Shown here: positions 54,714 to 64,000 of the stretch, piece after piece
How the letters are laid out: each line of letters begins with the position of its first letter
How positions within the stretch are numbered: position 1 is the first letter of the stretch
Assembly (NCBI GenBank): GCA_910579865.1
Contig: CAJTXA010000014.1
Coordinates: 1-64,000, forward strand
Direction of reading: 5' to 3'
DNA length: 64,000 bases
Source of the DNA: an uncultured Lachnospiraceae bacterium
GTDB lineage: Bacteria; Bacillota; Clostridia; Lachnospirales; Lachnospiraceae
Notes under the pieces: model-generated
The model's database searches: none
What the model was told of the DNA's origin: nothing
The model's input: the letters and a program-made list of their open reading frames with translations, nothing else
Position numbers and translations under genes: made by a program

Positions 54714-54951
54714 CAAATACCCTCCAAAATCATGTTTTTCTAATCAACCTTCTTCACAACGAAAAAACTATTTTTATTTTCTTTCATTATCTTTCTTGAT
54801 TGTACGCCATGAAAATTTTTTCAACAAAATATTTTTTAAGTTTATTATAAATCATATAAATTTTCTCTTTTGTTTTCATTTCCTACATCTACTTCAAAAT
54901 TTTCTATGATAGTAACATAAGTTTCTGATTCTGTATCTTCACTTCTTATAT
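54714..54951. other. AT-rich spacer, no feature seen
   Basis: No frame, hairpin with T-run or convincing promoter was recognised in this spacer. Confidence 0.4.
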
Positions 54952-55527
54952 CTACTTTGTTCTATTGCTGGAAATTGTGGAGTATAATACTCCACTCTTT
55001 TCCACATTTGACGTATACATTCCCATTAAATATTCATAAGCATCCTCAAATGCATCAATCGTATTCTCCTGATAACTATCCAATTTCATCTTACCAACAC
55101 TATTGAGCAACTTCACCAGTTTTTCATTTCTCTTTGCTACTGTTTTACCTAATTTATTACTATTTACATCTATATCATCAAATAATCCTTTAAAATTCTT
55201 CTCACTATCTCTCTTCTGTGTGGATGCCTCAATATTACGAAATACCAGTTCCAGTGTTTCATTCAAATTTTCATTTTCTGGTGCTTTTTTATGTATATTA
55301 CAAAAAAGCTCACTTGGCAGAATAAAATATCCTTTTGATTGAATTAAATCTTCTCTTGCCTGCTCTACCTCTTCGTCCAATAATTTTATATAATCAAAAC
55401 TAATATTACCTGCTTCTAACTCTCCCTGATTTACATAATTGGTAAAGTTCTCTGAAATATATCGATAAAACAGTCTCCTTACACACTTTTTCACAATAAT
55501 TATACTATAAAATATCTTAATTGTCAT
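54952..55527 (-). pseudogene. N-terminal remnant of type I restriction methyltransferase HsdM
   Basis: Residues match the HsdM helical N-domain: RLFYRYISENFTNYVNQGE, QSKGYFILPSELFCNI, NLNETLELVFRNIE, FKGLFDDIDVNSNKLGKTV and DAFEDAYEYLMGMYTSN. The next expected block (AGKSGGEFFTP and the SAM and NPPF motifs) is replaced by EKSGVLYSTISS and a stop. The N-terminus also lacks the normal start. It cannot methylate. Confidence 0.72.
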
Positions 55528-55686
55528 TTACTGACCAAAACAATTTGGCCAGTATTTCTTCTTTTTCATCAGCTCCTGTTGATTCATTCTCCTCTGCTGA
55601 TTATATTTTACTGCTTCATTCCTAGCTTCTTCCAACTTTTGCTTCCTTGACTTTGGAGCAAGAAAAAGTTCCCTTGATGCCACAAA

Positions 55687-56640
55687 CTACTTTAACTTTT
55701 CAGCTTGCTCAGTAAGATCTGTTGTTTCTTTCTTCAAACAGAATATTTTCTTCTTATATGTTTCCAACAGATGATTTCTTGAAACCACTTTATTAAAAAT
55801 ATCCATGATTTTATTCCAGTCACTTTTCTTTACCTTAATATACTCCTCCCCACCAAACAGGCTGTTCACTGGAACAGCAATATTTTTCATCTTCTTGGTT
55901 TCCACAACAACTTTCTTTGAAATTCTTTTCAAGGTATCAGCTCTTAAATCATGTTTTGCAAAGACTTCCTGATTATTCTTGTCTTTTGCCTCCATTTTTT
56001 TCACTCGTTTTACAAGTTCCTGTGAGTATAATACCAGTTTCTAATTATATACTTCTATTTCTTGTACCTGCCAATAAAGCTTATCTGTCACTTGCTCTAA
56101 ATTTTTCTTGTGTTGTTCCAATCCTTCATTCTGTCTGCCCAACACCTTTGCCTGCTGTTTTACCCTTTTCTTTGCAAAGTTCTGTCAGATAGGCTCTCTT
56201 CCTCTCCTGCCATGCCACAGTTTTATTTTGTTTTCTACTCACTGCCTTTGTAAATCCCATCTCCTGAAATGCTTTCGTCAAACTGTTTCGTGTTTCTATC
56301 CCTTTTTTATAACCATGTGCTACAGGAATATAATCTATATGTAAATGTGGTATTGCTTCATCAAGGTGCATCTCACAATTAAATAAATATAAATTTGGAT
56401 TTCGTTCTTGAAATGTTTTCGCATACTTTTCCAATACTTTGATAACAGACCCCGCCTTTTCTATCAGCTTTCCATTTTCAGAATATTCAATCTCTTTCAA
56501 ATAATTTTCTTTTTGTCTATCCTTTCTTTTTTTGTAGTATTATACTTTCTAAATGCTTCTTCAAAACATATTTTATAAGCAACTTCTAAAGATTCTTTCT
56601 TATAAATCCGATTCCAACTTGTCCGTTCAAATGCTACATT
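55687..56640 (-). pseudogene. Broken MobV/Pre-family relaxase
   Basis: Three frames in order give NVAFERTSWNRIYKKESLEV, then EMHLDEAIPHLHIDYIPVAH (the HxDExxPHxH metal and catalytic region) with WQERKRAYLTELCKEKG, then a C-terminal coiled coil (KVKKSDWNKIMDIFNKVVS). Stops and frameshifts near 56510 and 56040-56130 break it. It shows that the island once was, or contained, a mobilisable element. Confidence 0.75.
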
Positions 56641-56777
56641 TTTACTTTATTACTTATGACACGTTGTATCAGAAATAAGGCACTCTGCGAGGCTATTTAT
56701 TCTTTCATCATTCCTTTTAAAGTAACTCATAATTTACTACAAGACTTATCCTCTACTCTATTCAAGATAGCTATTTC

Positions 56778-57180
56778 CTATCTCTCATATAAATTATGAT
56801 TCACTTCTGCACTGTAATAACTATTAATTGTATTTGGTACATTATAAAGTGCTGTCAAAAGATATGTCTTAATATTCATAATATAGCTTGTAGTCTTTGT
56901 CATACTAGCAAGTACATACCAGATATGGCTGCCATTTAATTTTAAAAATTTCTCTTTTACCAATTCATAGGGATAATCTGTATTTGCTATCTGAACTGTT
57001 TTTCTTGGAACTGATACCATATCAGTAATAATCTCCACCAATTCATTAAGTAATTCATAATTACATCCCATATCTATCTTTTGTACCTTATATTCAATAT
57101 TTTCTTTTACTAATTGTGTATAAGTATCCATCACATCCATCTTATCTTCTACTTGATGGATAGATAAATTATCTCTAATT
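56778..57180 (-). pseudogene. C-terminal piece of a replication initiator (DUF6017-type)
   Basis: MDTYTQLVKENIEYKVQ, LNELVEIITDMVSVPRKTVQ and the ending NIKTYLLTALYNVPNTIN, SYYSAEVNHNLYE match the C-terminal domain of RepA-N-like initiators of integrative elements. The DNA-binding N-terminal part is missing. Confidence 0.65.
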
Positions 57181-57223
57181 GAAAGTACTATACTATAAAA
57201 AATCGAAAAAAAGCGGTAACGGC

Positions 57224-57730
57224 ATGGATAATATACTTCAGATAGCAGAACGGGTAAAATAACTCCATAAAAATCTAGGTTTGAATTAAAGTGAATTTTG
57301 CAAAAAGCTAGGCATAAAGCAATCCACCCTATCCAGTTATGAAAACGGAATGGTATCTCCGTCCAACGAGGTACTTTATGCCATAGCAAAGCAATATCAC
57401 GTTTCTTTGGATTGGCTTTTTGGTATTTCAGACAATGAATTTTCTTTATCGTCTATGGGCGATATTATCAGTTTTCTTTTGGAGTTGAACGAATTAAAAG
57501 AATTGCGCTATGAACTGGAAATCAACGATAAATTTTTCAATGACATAGAAACCGAAGATAACCGTTGGTATGCCAACATTAAATTCTATGGGAATGAAAA
57601 AGGACATTTATATAATGCAGATATGTGTCAATTCCTTGCTTCATTGAATGAGAACTGGGAAAGTTTTGAATCCTACTTTACACCAAAAGATATGTTTGAT
57701 ATTTGGAAAAAACAGAGTGACAGCGAATAA
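57224..57730 (+). pseudogene. XRE-family regulator interrupted by two stop codons
   Basis: The in-frame reading MDNILQIAERVK, TAA, LHKNLGLN, TAA, SEFCKKLGIKQSTLSSYENG, MVSPSNEVLYAIAKQYHVSL, DWLFGIS is a typical Cro/CI HTH. It is followed by a 90-residue acidic C-terminal part. The stops are at 57260-57262 and 57287-57289, both at positions where a Gln codon (CAA) would fit. A shorter product from ATG 57350 would lack the recognition helix. Confidence 0.65.
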
Positions 57731-57821
57731 GAAGAGAACTACAAGCCAGTTTAACTATTAATCTGGCAAGTGGCTCTCTTTATATGCAAATCGCAAAAGT
57801 CATTCGATTTAAAAACACAAT

Positions 57822-58001
57822 TTAATTTGAATTGAAATGTACTATTTGAGGAAGAATCCCACTTCTATTTAATTGATTTTCACGTGGCTGTATTACATTA
57901 TTTTCTACTAAAGAGTGATACATTCTAAGAGCTTCGACCAAAGAATCATATTGTTCATCAACTTCCATATTAAGTGATTGAATTTTATCAATGATACTCA
58001 T
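57822..58001 (-). CDS. Small 59-residue protein coupled to a serine-protease-like gene
   Basis: ATG 58001 is preceded by AAGGAGG with eight-base spacing, and the TAA stop of the upstream gene overlaps it (TAATG). The sequence starts MSIIDKIQSLNMEVDEQYDS and is helical and acidic. I do not recognise it. The strong ribosome site and overlap support a real gene that worked with the upstream protease-like protein. Confidence 0.6.
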   Translation of the reverse strand: MSIIDKIQSLNMEVDEQYDSLVEALRMYHSLVENNVIQPRENQLNRSGILPQIVHFNSN

Positions 58002-58857
58002 TATAAAAACCTCCTTGTATGAACAAAAACCCCAAAATTATATTTAGCTACATAGTCCTTCATTATAGAATAATAATCATCAATTTTACAGATCAATTCC
58101 TTATCATCTCCGTAATCTATAATTTTTAAATTCATTTCTCTTAACTCTTCCAGATTAATTGCTCTTCCATGAGATTTCCATATATTATTATTACTTAATT
58201 TATTAGCAATTTCATTTGCACGCTGCTTCTTTTCTTCTAAGGTAACATTTGTTCTATCAGAATGAACTACCCAGTCTTTAAACTTATATTTCACCAACCA
58301 TTTTTGAATCAAATCAACTGCAAGCTCCTTCGCCTGTTCATATGCTCGCAATTCTGCTAAATCAAAATCTTTAAGAATTAAAAATTCCGCTTGTGAAATA
58401 GTATTATTCTGTGCTTTAGCTAATAAATCATTAATCTTATCTAGGTATCCCAATGCAGCAACTAATTTCCCATCTCTATTTTGTACTTGAGGATCAACTG
58501 GACCTAATGCGTTATAATAATTCATATAAATATTATCTCCACTCATGCAAAAAATAGTTCCTGCACTATAAGCAAAATTAGGCACAATAAAATTTACCTC
58601 AGAATAAAAATGTTTAAAAATAGTGATATTCTGTTCACAGGATTTAAACTGCCACCTGGAGTAGTAAGTATAATATAACATGTAGTTTTTGGTTCAGCTT
58701 CACTTTGCAGATCTTCAACCACTCTTTTCATCTGATCCTCGGCTGAGTCAAAAATCTCCCCACAATATACTATTACATCTGTGTTTAAATAGTTCTCTAA
58801 ATCTTATAATTTCTCTTTAATCAAAGCTCTTGCCGTTTCATCAATAGGATTTACCAT
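58001..58857 (-). pseudogene. Broken SDH-type serine protease/ClpP-fold protein
   Basis: The start at 58857 (MVNPIDETARALIKEKL) after AAGGAG runs into TAA at 58806-58804. Then DVIVYCGEIFDSAEDQMKRV and ILTTPGGSLN follow, a frameshift near 58650, then VNFIVPNFAYSAGTIFCMSG with the Ser nucleophile, and GPVDPQVQN. This is the SDH_sah/SppA-like ClpP-crotonase fold. It is flanked by defence and mobile genes. Two lesions make it a pseudogene unless translation restarts. Confidence 0.7.
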
Positions 58858-58929
58858 AAATATCACTCCTTGCGTTTATTATAGCACAAAAAATATATAA
58901 AAATTATTAAATCTTGATGGATTTCTAAA

Positions 58930-59143
58930 ATAGAGCCATTTTAGAGCCACAAGCCATTTTCCATGAAATTCCGGCAAGTGGCTTTTCCTTTTGTTCGCTA
59001 TTATTTTTAGACATTAAGAAACCGCAACCCCCTTGATTTCTCAAAGGATTGCGGTGCTTATTTTACTTATTTGGCTCTAATCTAAAGATTACTCAATAAT
59101 AGAAGCAACCTTACCAGATCCAACTGTTCTACCACCCTCACGA
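58930..59143 (-). repeat. tuf 3' end and terminator, partner of the direct repeat at 52886-53098
   Basis: It includes the last codons of the intact tuf gene and about 160 bp downstream. With its partner it brackets about 6 kb of relaxase, replication and regulator remnants. Confidence 0.7.
59020..59056 (-). terminator. Terminator of the str operon after tuf
   Basis: On the minus strand ACCGCAATCCTTTGA pairs with TCAAGGGGGTTGCGGT (small internal mismatch), followed by TTTCTT. Confidence 0.8.
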
Positions 59144-60276
59144 ATAGCGAATCCAAGTCCCTGCTCCATAGCGATTGGATGAATCAACTCAATTGTCATC
59201 TCTACGTTATCACCAGGCATACACATATCAACACCATTTGGTAATTGGCAGATACCTGTTACGTCTGTTGTTCTGAAATAGAACTGTGGTCTATAATTAT
59301 TGAAGAAAGGAGTATGACGTCCACCTTCATCTTTTGTTAATACATAAACCTGAGCTGTAAATTTCTTATGGCAAGTTACACTATTTGGCTTACAGATAAC
59401 CTGACCACGAACGATATCAGTTCTCTGAACACCACGAAGTAAAGCACCAATATTATCACCAGCCTGAGCTTCGTCTAATAACTTACGGAACATCTCAATA
59501 CCTGTTACAACAGTCTTTCTATTCTCTTCCTTTACACCAACGATTTCTACTTCATCATTTAAGTGAAGAGTACCACGCTCTACTCTACCTGTAGCAACAG
59601 TACCACGACCTGTAATCGTAAATACGTCTTCTACTGGCATTAAGAATGGCTTATCTGTTGCTCTTTGAGGATCTGGAATATAATCATCTACTGTATGCAT
59701 TAACTCTACAATCTTGTCGCCCCACTCACTGCTTGGATCTTCTAGAGCTTTTAATGCAGAACCTTTGATAATTGGGCAATCTGTAAACCCATATTCCTCT
59801 AACTGCTCTGTAATCTCCATCTCTACTAATTCTAATAATTCTTCATCATCTACCATATCGCACTTATTCATAAATACTACGATATAAGGAACACCTACCT
59901 GACGGGATAATAAGATATGTTCCTTTGTCTGAGCCATAACACCATCAGTTGCAGCTACAACTAAGATTGCACCATCCATCTGAGCAGCACCTGTGATCAT
60001 GTTCTTAACATAGTCAGCATGACCTGGGCAGTCAACGTGTGCATAGTGTCTCTTCTCTGTCTCATACTCAACGTGAGCAGTAGAAATTGTAATACCTCTT
60101 TCTCTCTCTTCTGGAGCCTTATCAATCATATCAAATGCAACTGCTTCACCAGTACCTAAACGAGCATTTAACGTCTTTGTAATAGCAGCTGTTAAAGTAG
60201 TTTTACCATGGTCAACATGACCGATAGTACCAATATTACAATGCGGCTTACTTCTTTCAAATTTAGCTTTAGACAT
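59089..60276 (-). CDS. tuf: Elongation factor EF-Tu
   Basis: The 395-residue GTPase delivers aminoacyl-tRNA to the ribosome. G1 GHVDHGKTT, the switch region ERERGITI, G3 DCPGHADY, G4 NKCD and a C-terminal REGGRTVGSGKVASIIE are intact. An AAGGAGG ribosome site precedes the ATG. It has its own promoter in the 177-bp gap after fusA. Its 3' end is the apparent integration target of the neighbouring island. Confidence 0.98.
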   Translation of the reverse strand: MSKAKFERSKPHCNIGTIGHVDHGKTTLTAAITKTLNARLGTGEAVAFDMIDKAPEERERGITISTAHVEYETEKRHYAHVDCPGHADYVKNMITGAAQMDGAILVVAATDGVMAQTKEHILLSRQVGVPYIVVFMNKCDMVDDEELLELVEMEITEQLEEYGFTDCPIIKGSALKALEDPSSEWGDKIVELMHTVDDYIPDPQRATDKPFLMPVEDVFTITGRGTVATGRVERGTLHLNDEVEIVGVKEENRKTVVTGIEMFRKLLDEAQAGDNIGALLRGVQRTDIVRGQVICKPNSVTCHKKFTAQVYVLTKDEGGRHTPFFNNYRPQFYFRTTDVTGICQLPNGVDMCMPGDNVEMTIELIHPIAMEQGLGFAIREGGRTVGSGKVASIIE

Positions 60277-60335
60277 TTTAAATCGTCCTCCTTAATTAAT
60301 ATATGCGCCCTTAGCGGCGATTATAGGCTATAAGC

Positions 60336-60364
60336 ATTATATTGCATTTCTGGAATATTTTCAA
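60336..60364 (-). promoter_or_regulatory. Internal promoter of tuf
   Basis: It has TTGAAA (60364-60359), a 17-bp spacer and TATAAT (60341-60336), about 60 bp upstream of the tuf start. Confidence 0.78.
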
Positions 60365-60453
60365 GCCTAAATTACACTTTTTCCCTTTATCTTACATATT
60401 TTCTCTGCTTTTTTAGATTTTCATCTAATTTTATTTCTATTTTTGTGTAATTA

Positions 60454-62574
60454 CTACTTACCTGTTTTTGCATTTAGCACTTTTTCTTGTACATTCTTTG
60501 GAACCTGTTCATATCGTTCAAAGAACATCGAATAGTTTCCACGTCCCTGTGTCTTAGAACGTAAGTCTGTAGAATAACCAAACATCTCAGACAATGGTAC
60601 ATAGGCACGAACAATCTTTCCACCACCTAAATCATCCATTCCTTCAATACGTCCACGACGGGAGTTTAAGTCTCCAATTACATCTCCCATATAATCTTCT
60701 GGCATGGTTACTTCTACCTTCATAATTGGCTCAAGCAATACTGGAGAAGCTTTTTGCATTGCCTCTTTAAATGCCATCGATCCTGCAATATGGAATGCTA
60801 ATTCACTGGAATCGACCTCATGATAAGAACCATCATATACTGTTGCATGCACACCTACTACAGGGAATCCACCAAGAATACCTGCTTTTGTAGCTTCTTC
60901 AATTCCTTCTCCAACTGCTGGAATATATTCCTTTGGAATAGCACCACCAACTACAGTAGAATCAAACTTAAACAACTCTTCTCCATTGGCATCCATTGGA
61001 GCAAAGTGTACTTTACAATGTCCATATTGTCCACGTCCACCAGATTGTTTTGCATACTTGCTGTCTACATCCACTTCCTTTGTAATCGCTTCTTTATAAG
61101 CAACCTGTGGTGCACCTACATTTGCCTCTACCTTAAACTCACGAAGCAAACGGTCAACAATAATTTCCAGATGCAACTCACCCATACCAGCAATAATTGT
61201 CTGACCTGTTTCATGATTGGTATGTGCACGGAAAGTTGGATCTTCCTCTGCTAATTTCGCTAAAGCTTCACCCATCTTACCCTGGCCAGCCTTTGTCTTA
61301 GGCTCAATTGCCAATTCAATAACTGGTTCTGGGAATTCCATAGACTCTAAAATAACTGGATGTTGTTCATCACAAATAGTATCACCTGTCGTTGTCAACT
61401 TAAATCCTACTGCTGCTGCAATATCACCAGAATATACCTTATCTAATTCTTGTCTTTTATTGGCATGCATCTGTAAGATACGTCCTACACGTTCCTTCTT
61501 GCCTTTTGTTGCATTTAATACATAAGAACCAGAATTGATACTTCCTGAATATACACGGAAGAAAGCTAATTTTCCTACAAATGGATCCGCCATAATCTTA
61601 AATGCCAAAGCAGAAAATGGTTCTTCATCAGAAGAATGACGTTCTACTTCATTGCCATCTAAATCCACACCTTTAATTGATGGAATATCAGTTGGTGCTG
61701 GCATATACTCTAATACTGCATCCAAAAGTTTCTGTACCCCTTTGTTTCGATAAGCAGAACCACAACAAACTGGAACTGCAGTACATTCACAAGTTCCCTT
61801 TCTTAAAGCTGCTTTCATAGCTTCTACAGAAGGTTCCTCTCCTTCTAAATACTGCATCATCAAATCATCGTCTAATTCACAGCACTTTTCAATTAATTCC
61901 GAACGATATAATTCTGCATCATCCTTCATATCTTCTGGAATATCTGTCACTGTAATATCTTCACCTTTATCATCATTATAGATATAAGCCTTCATCTCAA
62001 ATAAATCGATAATACCTTTAAATTCATCTTCTTTACCGATTGGAAGCTGAAGGATTACAGCATTTTTTCCTAATCTTGTCTTAATCTGTTCTACTGCACC
62101 ATAGAAATTTGCACCTAAGATATCCATCTTATTAATAAATGCCATTCTTGGTACATTGTAGGTATCAGCCTGTCTCCATACATTTTCAGACTGAGGCTCC
62201 ACACCGCCCTTTGCACAGAACACACCAACTGCACCATCCAGTACACGCAAGGAACGCTCTACCTCAACAGTAAAGTCAACGTGGCCTGGGGTATCAATAA
62301 TATTGATACGATGTTCTAACGCATCTGGCTTCGCCTTACAGTTTTCCTGTAATGTCCAGTGGCATGTTGTAGCGGCTGAAGTAATTGTAATACCTCTTTC
62401 CTGTTCCTGCGCCATCCAGTCCATTGTCGCAGTTCCTTCATGAGTATCACCAATCTTATAATTCACACCAGTATAAAATAAGATACGCTCTGTTAGTGTT
62501 GTCTTACCAGCGTCAATATGCGCCATAATACCAATGTTTCTTGTTCTCTCTAATGGATATTCTCTTCCAGCCAA
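60454..62574 (-). CDS. fusA: Elongation factor EF-G
   Basis: This GTPase drives translocation. TTG at 62574 is chosen as start because AAGGAGG lies at the right distance and the protein then begins with AGREYPLERTRNIGI as in relatives. The open frame extends to an unsupported ATG at 62619. G1 AHIDAGKTT, G3 DTPGHVDF and G4 NKMD are present, and the length of 706 residues is normal. Confidence 0.97.
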   Translation of the reverse strand: MAGREYPLERTRNIGIMAHIDAGKTTLTERILFYTGVNYKIGDTHEGTATMDWMAQEQERGITITSAATTCHWTLQENCKAKPDALEHRINIIDTPGHVDFTVEVERSLRVLDGAVGVFCAKGGVEPQSENVWRQADTYNVPRMAFINKMDILGANFYGAVEQIKTRLGKNAVILQLPIGKEDEFKGIIDLFEMKAYIYNDDKGEDITVTDIPEDMKDDAELYRSELIEKCCELDDDLMMQYLEGEEPSVEAMKAALRKGTCECTAVPVCCGSAYRNKGVQKLLDAVLEYMPAPTDIPSIKGVDLDGNEVERHSSDEEPFSALAFKIMADPFVGKLAFFRVYSGSINSGSYVLNATKGKKERVGRILQMHANKRQELDKVYSGDIAAAVGFKLTTTGDTICDEQHPVILESMEFPEPVIELAIEPKTKAGQGKMGEALAKLAEEDPTFRAHTNHETGQTIIAGMGELHLEIIVDRLLREFKVEANVGAPQVAYKEAITKEVDVDSKYAKQSGGRGQYGHCKVHFAPMDANGEELFKFDSTVVGGAIPKEYIPAVGEGIEEATKAGILGGFPVVGVHATVYDGSYHEVDSSELAFHIAGSMAFKEAMQKASPVLLEPIMKVEVTMPEDYMGDVIGDLNSRRGRIEGMDDLGGGKIVRAYVPLSEMFGYSTDLRSKTQGRGNYSMFFERYEQVPKNVQEKVLNAKTGK

Positions 62575-62669
62575 GGGATTTTCCTCCTTAAAAATCAATG
62601 TTATGCAAAGGTGAAGCATTGTATCTTAAACAATAACTCACCTTTTTCATAACAGTAATACGATTGTAA

Positions 62670-63140
62670 TTAGAAACGATAATGTGCAAAAGCCTTGTTT
62701 GCTTCTGCCATCTTATGCATATCTTCTTTTCTCTTCACAGCAGCACCTGTGTTATTGGATGCATCAAGAATTTCGTTTGCTAATCTTTCTTCCATTGTCT
62801 TCTCGCCTCTCTTACGGGAGAATGTGGTAATCCAACGAAGTGCTAATGCTTGTCTTCTTTCTGTTCTTACTTCGATTGGTACCTGATATGTTGCACCACC
62901 GATACGTCTTGCCTTTACTTCTAGTACTGGCATTACATTGTTCATTGCCTGCTCAAATACTTCTAAAGCATCTTTTCCGGTCTTTTCTGCAACTCGCTTA
63001 AATGCACCATATACAATCTTCTGTGCAACACCTTTCTTACCATCTAACATAATATTGTTAATCAGCTTAGTAACTACTTTATTATTGTATAATGGATCTG
63101 CTAATACGTCTCTTTTTTGAGTATGTCCTTTACGTGGCAC
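62670..63140 (-). CDS. rpsG: Ribosomal protein uS7
   Basis: The 156-residue protein starts PRKGHTQKRDVLADPLYNNK and contains GGATYQVPIEVR and RWI, the standard S7 motifs. It is a primary 16S rRNA binder in the 30S head. It is the second gene of the str operon, after a GGAGG ribosome site. Confidence 0.98.
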   Translation of the reverse strand: MPRKGHTQKRDVLADPLYNNKVVTKLINNIMLDGKKGVAQKIVYGAFKRVAEKTGKDALEVFEQAMNNVMPVLEVKARRIGGATYQVPIEVRTERRQALALRWITTFSRKRGEKTMEERLANEILDASNNTGAAVKRKEDMHKMAEANKAFAHYRF

Positions 63141-63403
63141 GTTACTTCCCTCCTTAATATAGCCAGAAATGATTCAGTTTAAACCTTTTTTATTTTCTGA
63201 CACTGATTAATTCATCGGTACTCACTTTTGATGTGTTCGTGCGTGGTACTACTTCTATATTAACCTGCAACCTACAGGAACAATATTGTCGCATTCCAGC
63301 ACACAAATCGCTTTTACGACTGTTTCAGCCCTACCTATACTTATTGTATAGCACAAATGTGAATAAACCTTGTTATAAAATTCGGAAACACTTATCTAGA
63401 TAC
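63141..63403. other. Intercistronic region between rpsL and rpsG
   Basis: The 263-bp gap is long for an operon of this kind. It holds short complementary segments but no clear T-run terminator. A TATACAAT -10-like box lacks a good -35 box. It may hold an S7 feedback structure or an extra promoter, but I cannot show either. Confidence 0.35.
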
Positions 63404-63826
63404 TTATTTCTTTGCGTCTTTTGGTCTCTTTGCACCATACTTGGAACGAGCCTGACGTCTATTTGCTACTCCTGCTGTATCCAATGTACCTCTGACAATA
63501 TGATATCTTGTACCTGGTAAGTCTTTTACTCTACCGCCACGAATCAGAACTACGCTGTGCTCTTGAAGGTTATGTCCTTCTCCTGGAATATAACTTGTTA
63601 CTTCAATCCCATTTGAAAGACGTACTCTGGCAATTTTTCTTAACGCAGAGTTTGGCTTTTTTGGAGTTGCTGTTTTTACTGCTGTACAAACTCCTCTTTT
63701 CTGTGGAGCAGAAGCGTTTGTTGCTCTCTTTTGTAAGGAATTAAATCCCTTCTGCAAAGCCGGTGCAGTAGACTTCTTTACGGTTGTCTGTCTTCCTTTT
63801 CTTACTAACTGGTTAAATGTAGGCAT
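63404..63826 (-). CDS. rpsL: Ribosomal protein uS12
   Basis: The 140-residue protein has PTFNQLVRKGR at the start, the TPKKPNSALRK loop of the decoding centre and PGEGHNLQEHSVVLIRGGRV. It is first in the str operon, with ribosome site AGGAGGTG. Lys residues at the streptomycin-sensitivity positions look like wild type. Confidence 0.98.
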   Translation of the reverse strand: MPTFNQLVRKGRQTTVKKSTAPALQKGFNSLQKRATNASAPQKRGVCTAVKTATPKKPNSALRKIARVRLSNGIEVTSYIPGEGHNLQEHSVVLIRGGRVKDLPGTRYHIVRGTLDTAGVANRRQARSKYGAKRPKDAKK

Positions 63827-63925
63827 TTCTTTTCACCTCCTGCGAAAAATATTGATTCTGTGGTTGCTTTTCTTTGTTCAACCTTATTTCTTGGCACAAA
63901 AAATAGACTTTTTGGCACGAATTTT

Positions 63926-63954
63926 ATTCTAGCAATTTTATGGCAATCTGTCAA
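63926..63954 (-). promoter_or_regulatory. Promoter of the str operon
   Basis: It has TTGACA (63954-63949), a 17-bp spacer and TAGAAT (63931-63926), giving a leader of about 95 nt before rpsL. Confidence 0.82.
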
Positions 63955-64000
63955 GTATTTTTTTACTTTCTCTGTTAAATTTTGTAATTTTGGTAAATAG

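Noticed and set aside
56778..57389. Full 203-residue protein as a real gene
   Set aside because: Only the C-terminal 130 residues look like a known domain; the first 70 overlap the opposite-strand regulator and have no coding pattern.
63141..63403. Independent promoter for rpsG
   Set aside because: A TATACAAT box is present but no -35 box fits at the proper distance.

Overview
The window comes from a low-GC Firmicute, most likely a gut Lachnospiraceae-type clostridium. This is inferred from the AT-rich sequence, strong AGGAGG-type ribosome binding sites, the rpsL-rpsG-fusA-tuf operon, a preQ1-I/queT unit, and the IS, relaxase and Rpn families present. No rRNA, tRNA or CRISPR array was seen. 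Almost all real genes are on the minus strand.

Layout. (1) 1-1950: the N-terminal part of a TnpB-like gene runs off the left edge. Upstream of it lies a 414-bp segment bounded by two lox-like inverted sites and carrying a consensus promoter that now points away from the gene, so it looks like an invertible promoter. A decayed Rpn-type transposase follows. (2) 2066-26240: a long single-strand cell-surface polysaccharide operon. It holds glycosyltransferases, a Wzx-like flippase, a Wzm/Wzt-type ABC exporter, a WbdD-like methyltransferase-kinase, an acyltransferase, a pyruvyltransferase, a B12 radical SAM enzyme, and DUF2142, DUF2304 and GT-C-like membrane proteins. (3) 26270-27890: at the head of that operon sits a second TnpB-like gene. 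All three RuvC catalytic positions appear to be lost. It has its own consensus promoter and a structured RNA-like tail leading into the first glycosyltransferase gene. (4) 28071-37529: ordinary metabolic and accessory genes: a serine hydrolase under a MerR-type promoter, a GNAT, preQ1-queT, a chemotaxis receptor, remnants of an alpha-glucoside or trehalose PTS locus with HAD and two RpiR genes, a broken lipoprotein and a P-loop kinase. (5) 37739-59143: an accessory and defence island. It has type I restriction remnants (hsdR and hsdS on one side, hsdM on the other), a BREX type 1 operon (brxA, brxB, brxC, pglX, two extra small genes, pglZ) with no brxL, and decayed relaxase, replication and regulator genes. 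A 213-bp duplication of the tuf 3' end marks a probable attachment site. (6) 59089-64000: the str operon (rpsL, rpsG, fusA, tuf) with clear promoters.

The most interesting part is the pair of TnpB-like genes. In the left copy the inverted sites are placed so that recombination would bring the promoter to 116 nt upstream of the start codon. In the right copy an almost identical promoter sits 115 nt upstream. This suggests a family of TnpB-derived, probably nuclease-dead proteins heading surface-glycan loci, at least one of them phase-variable.
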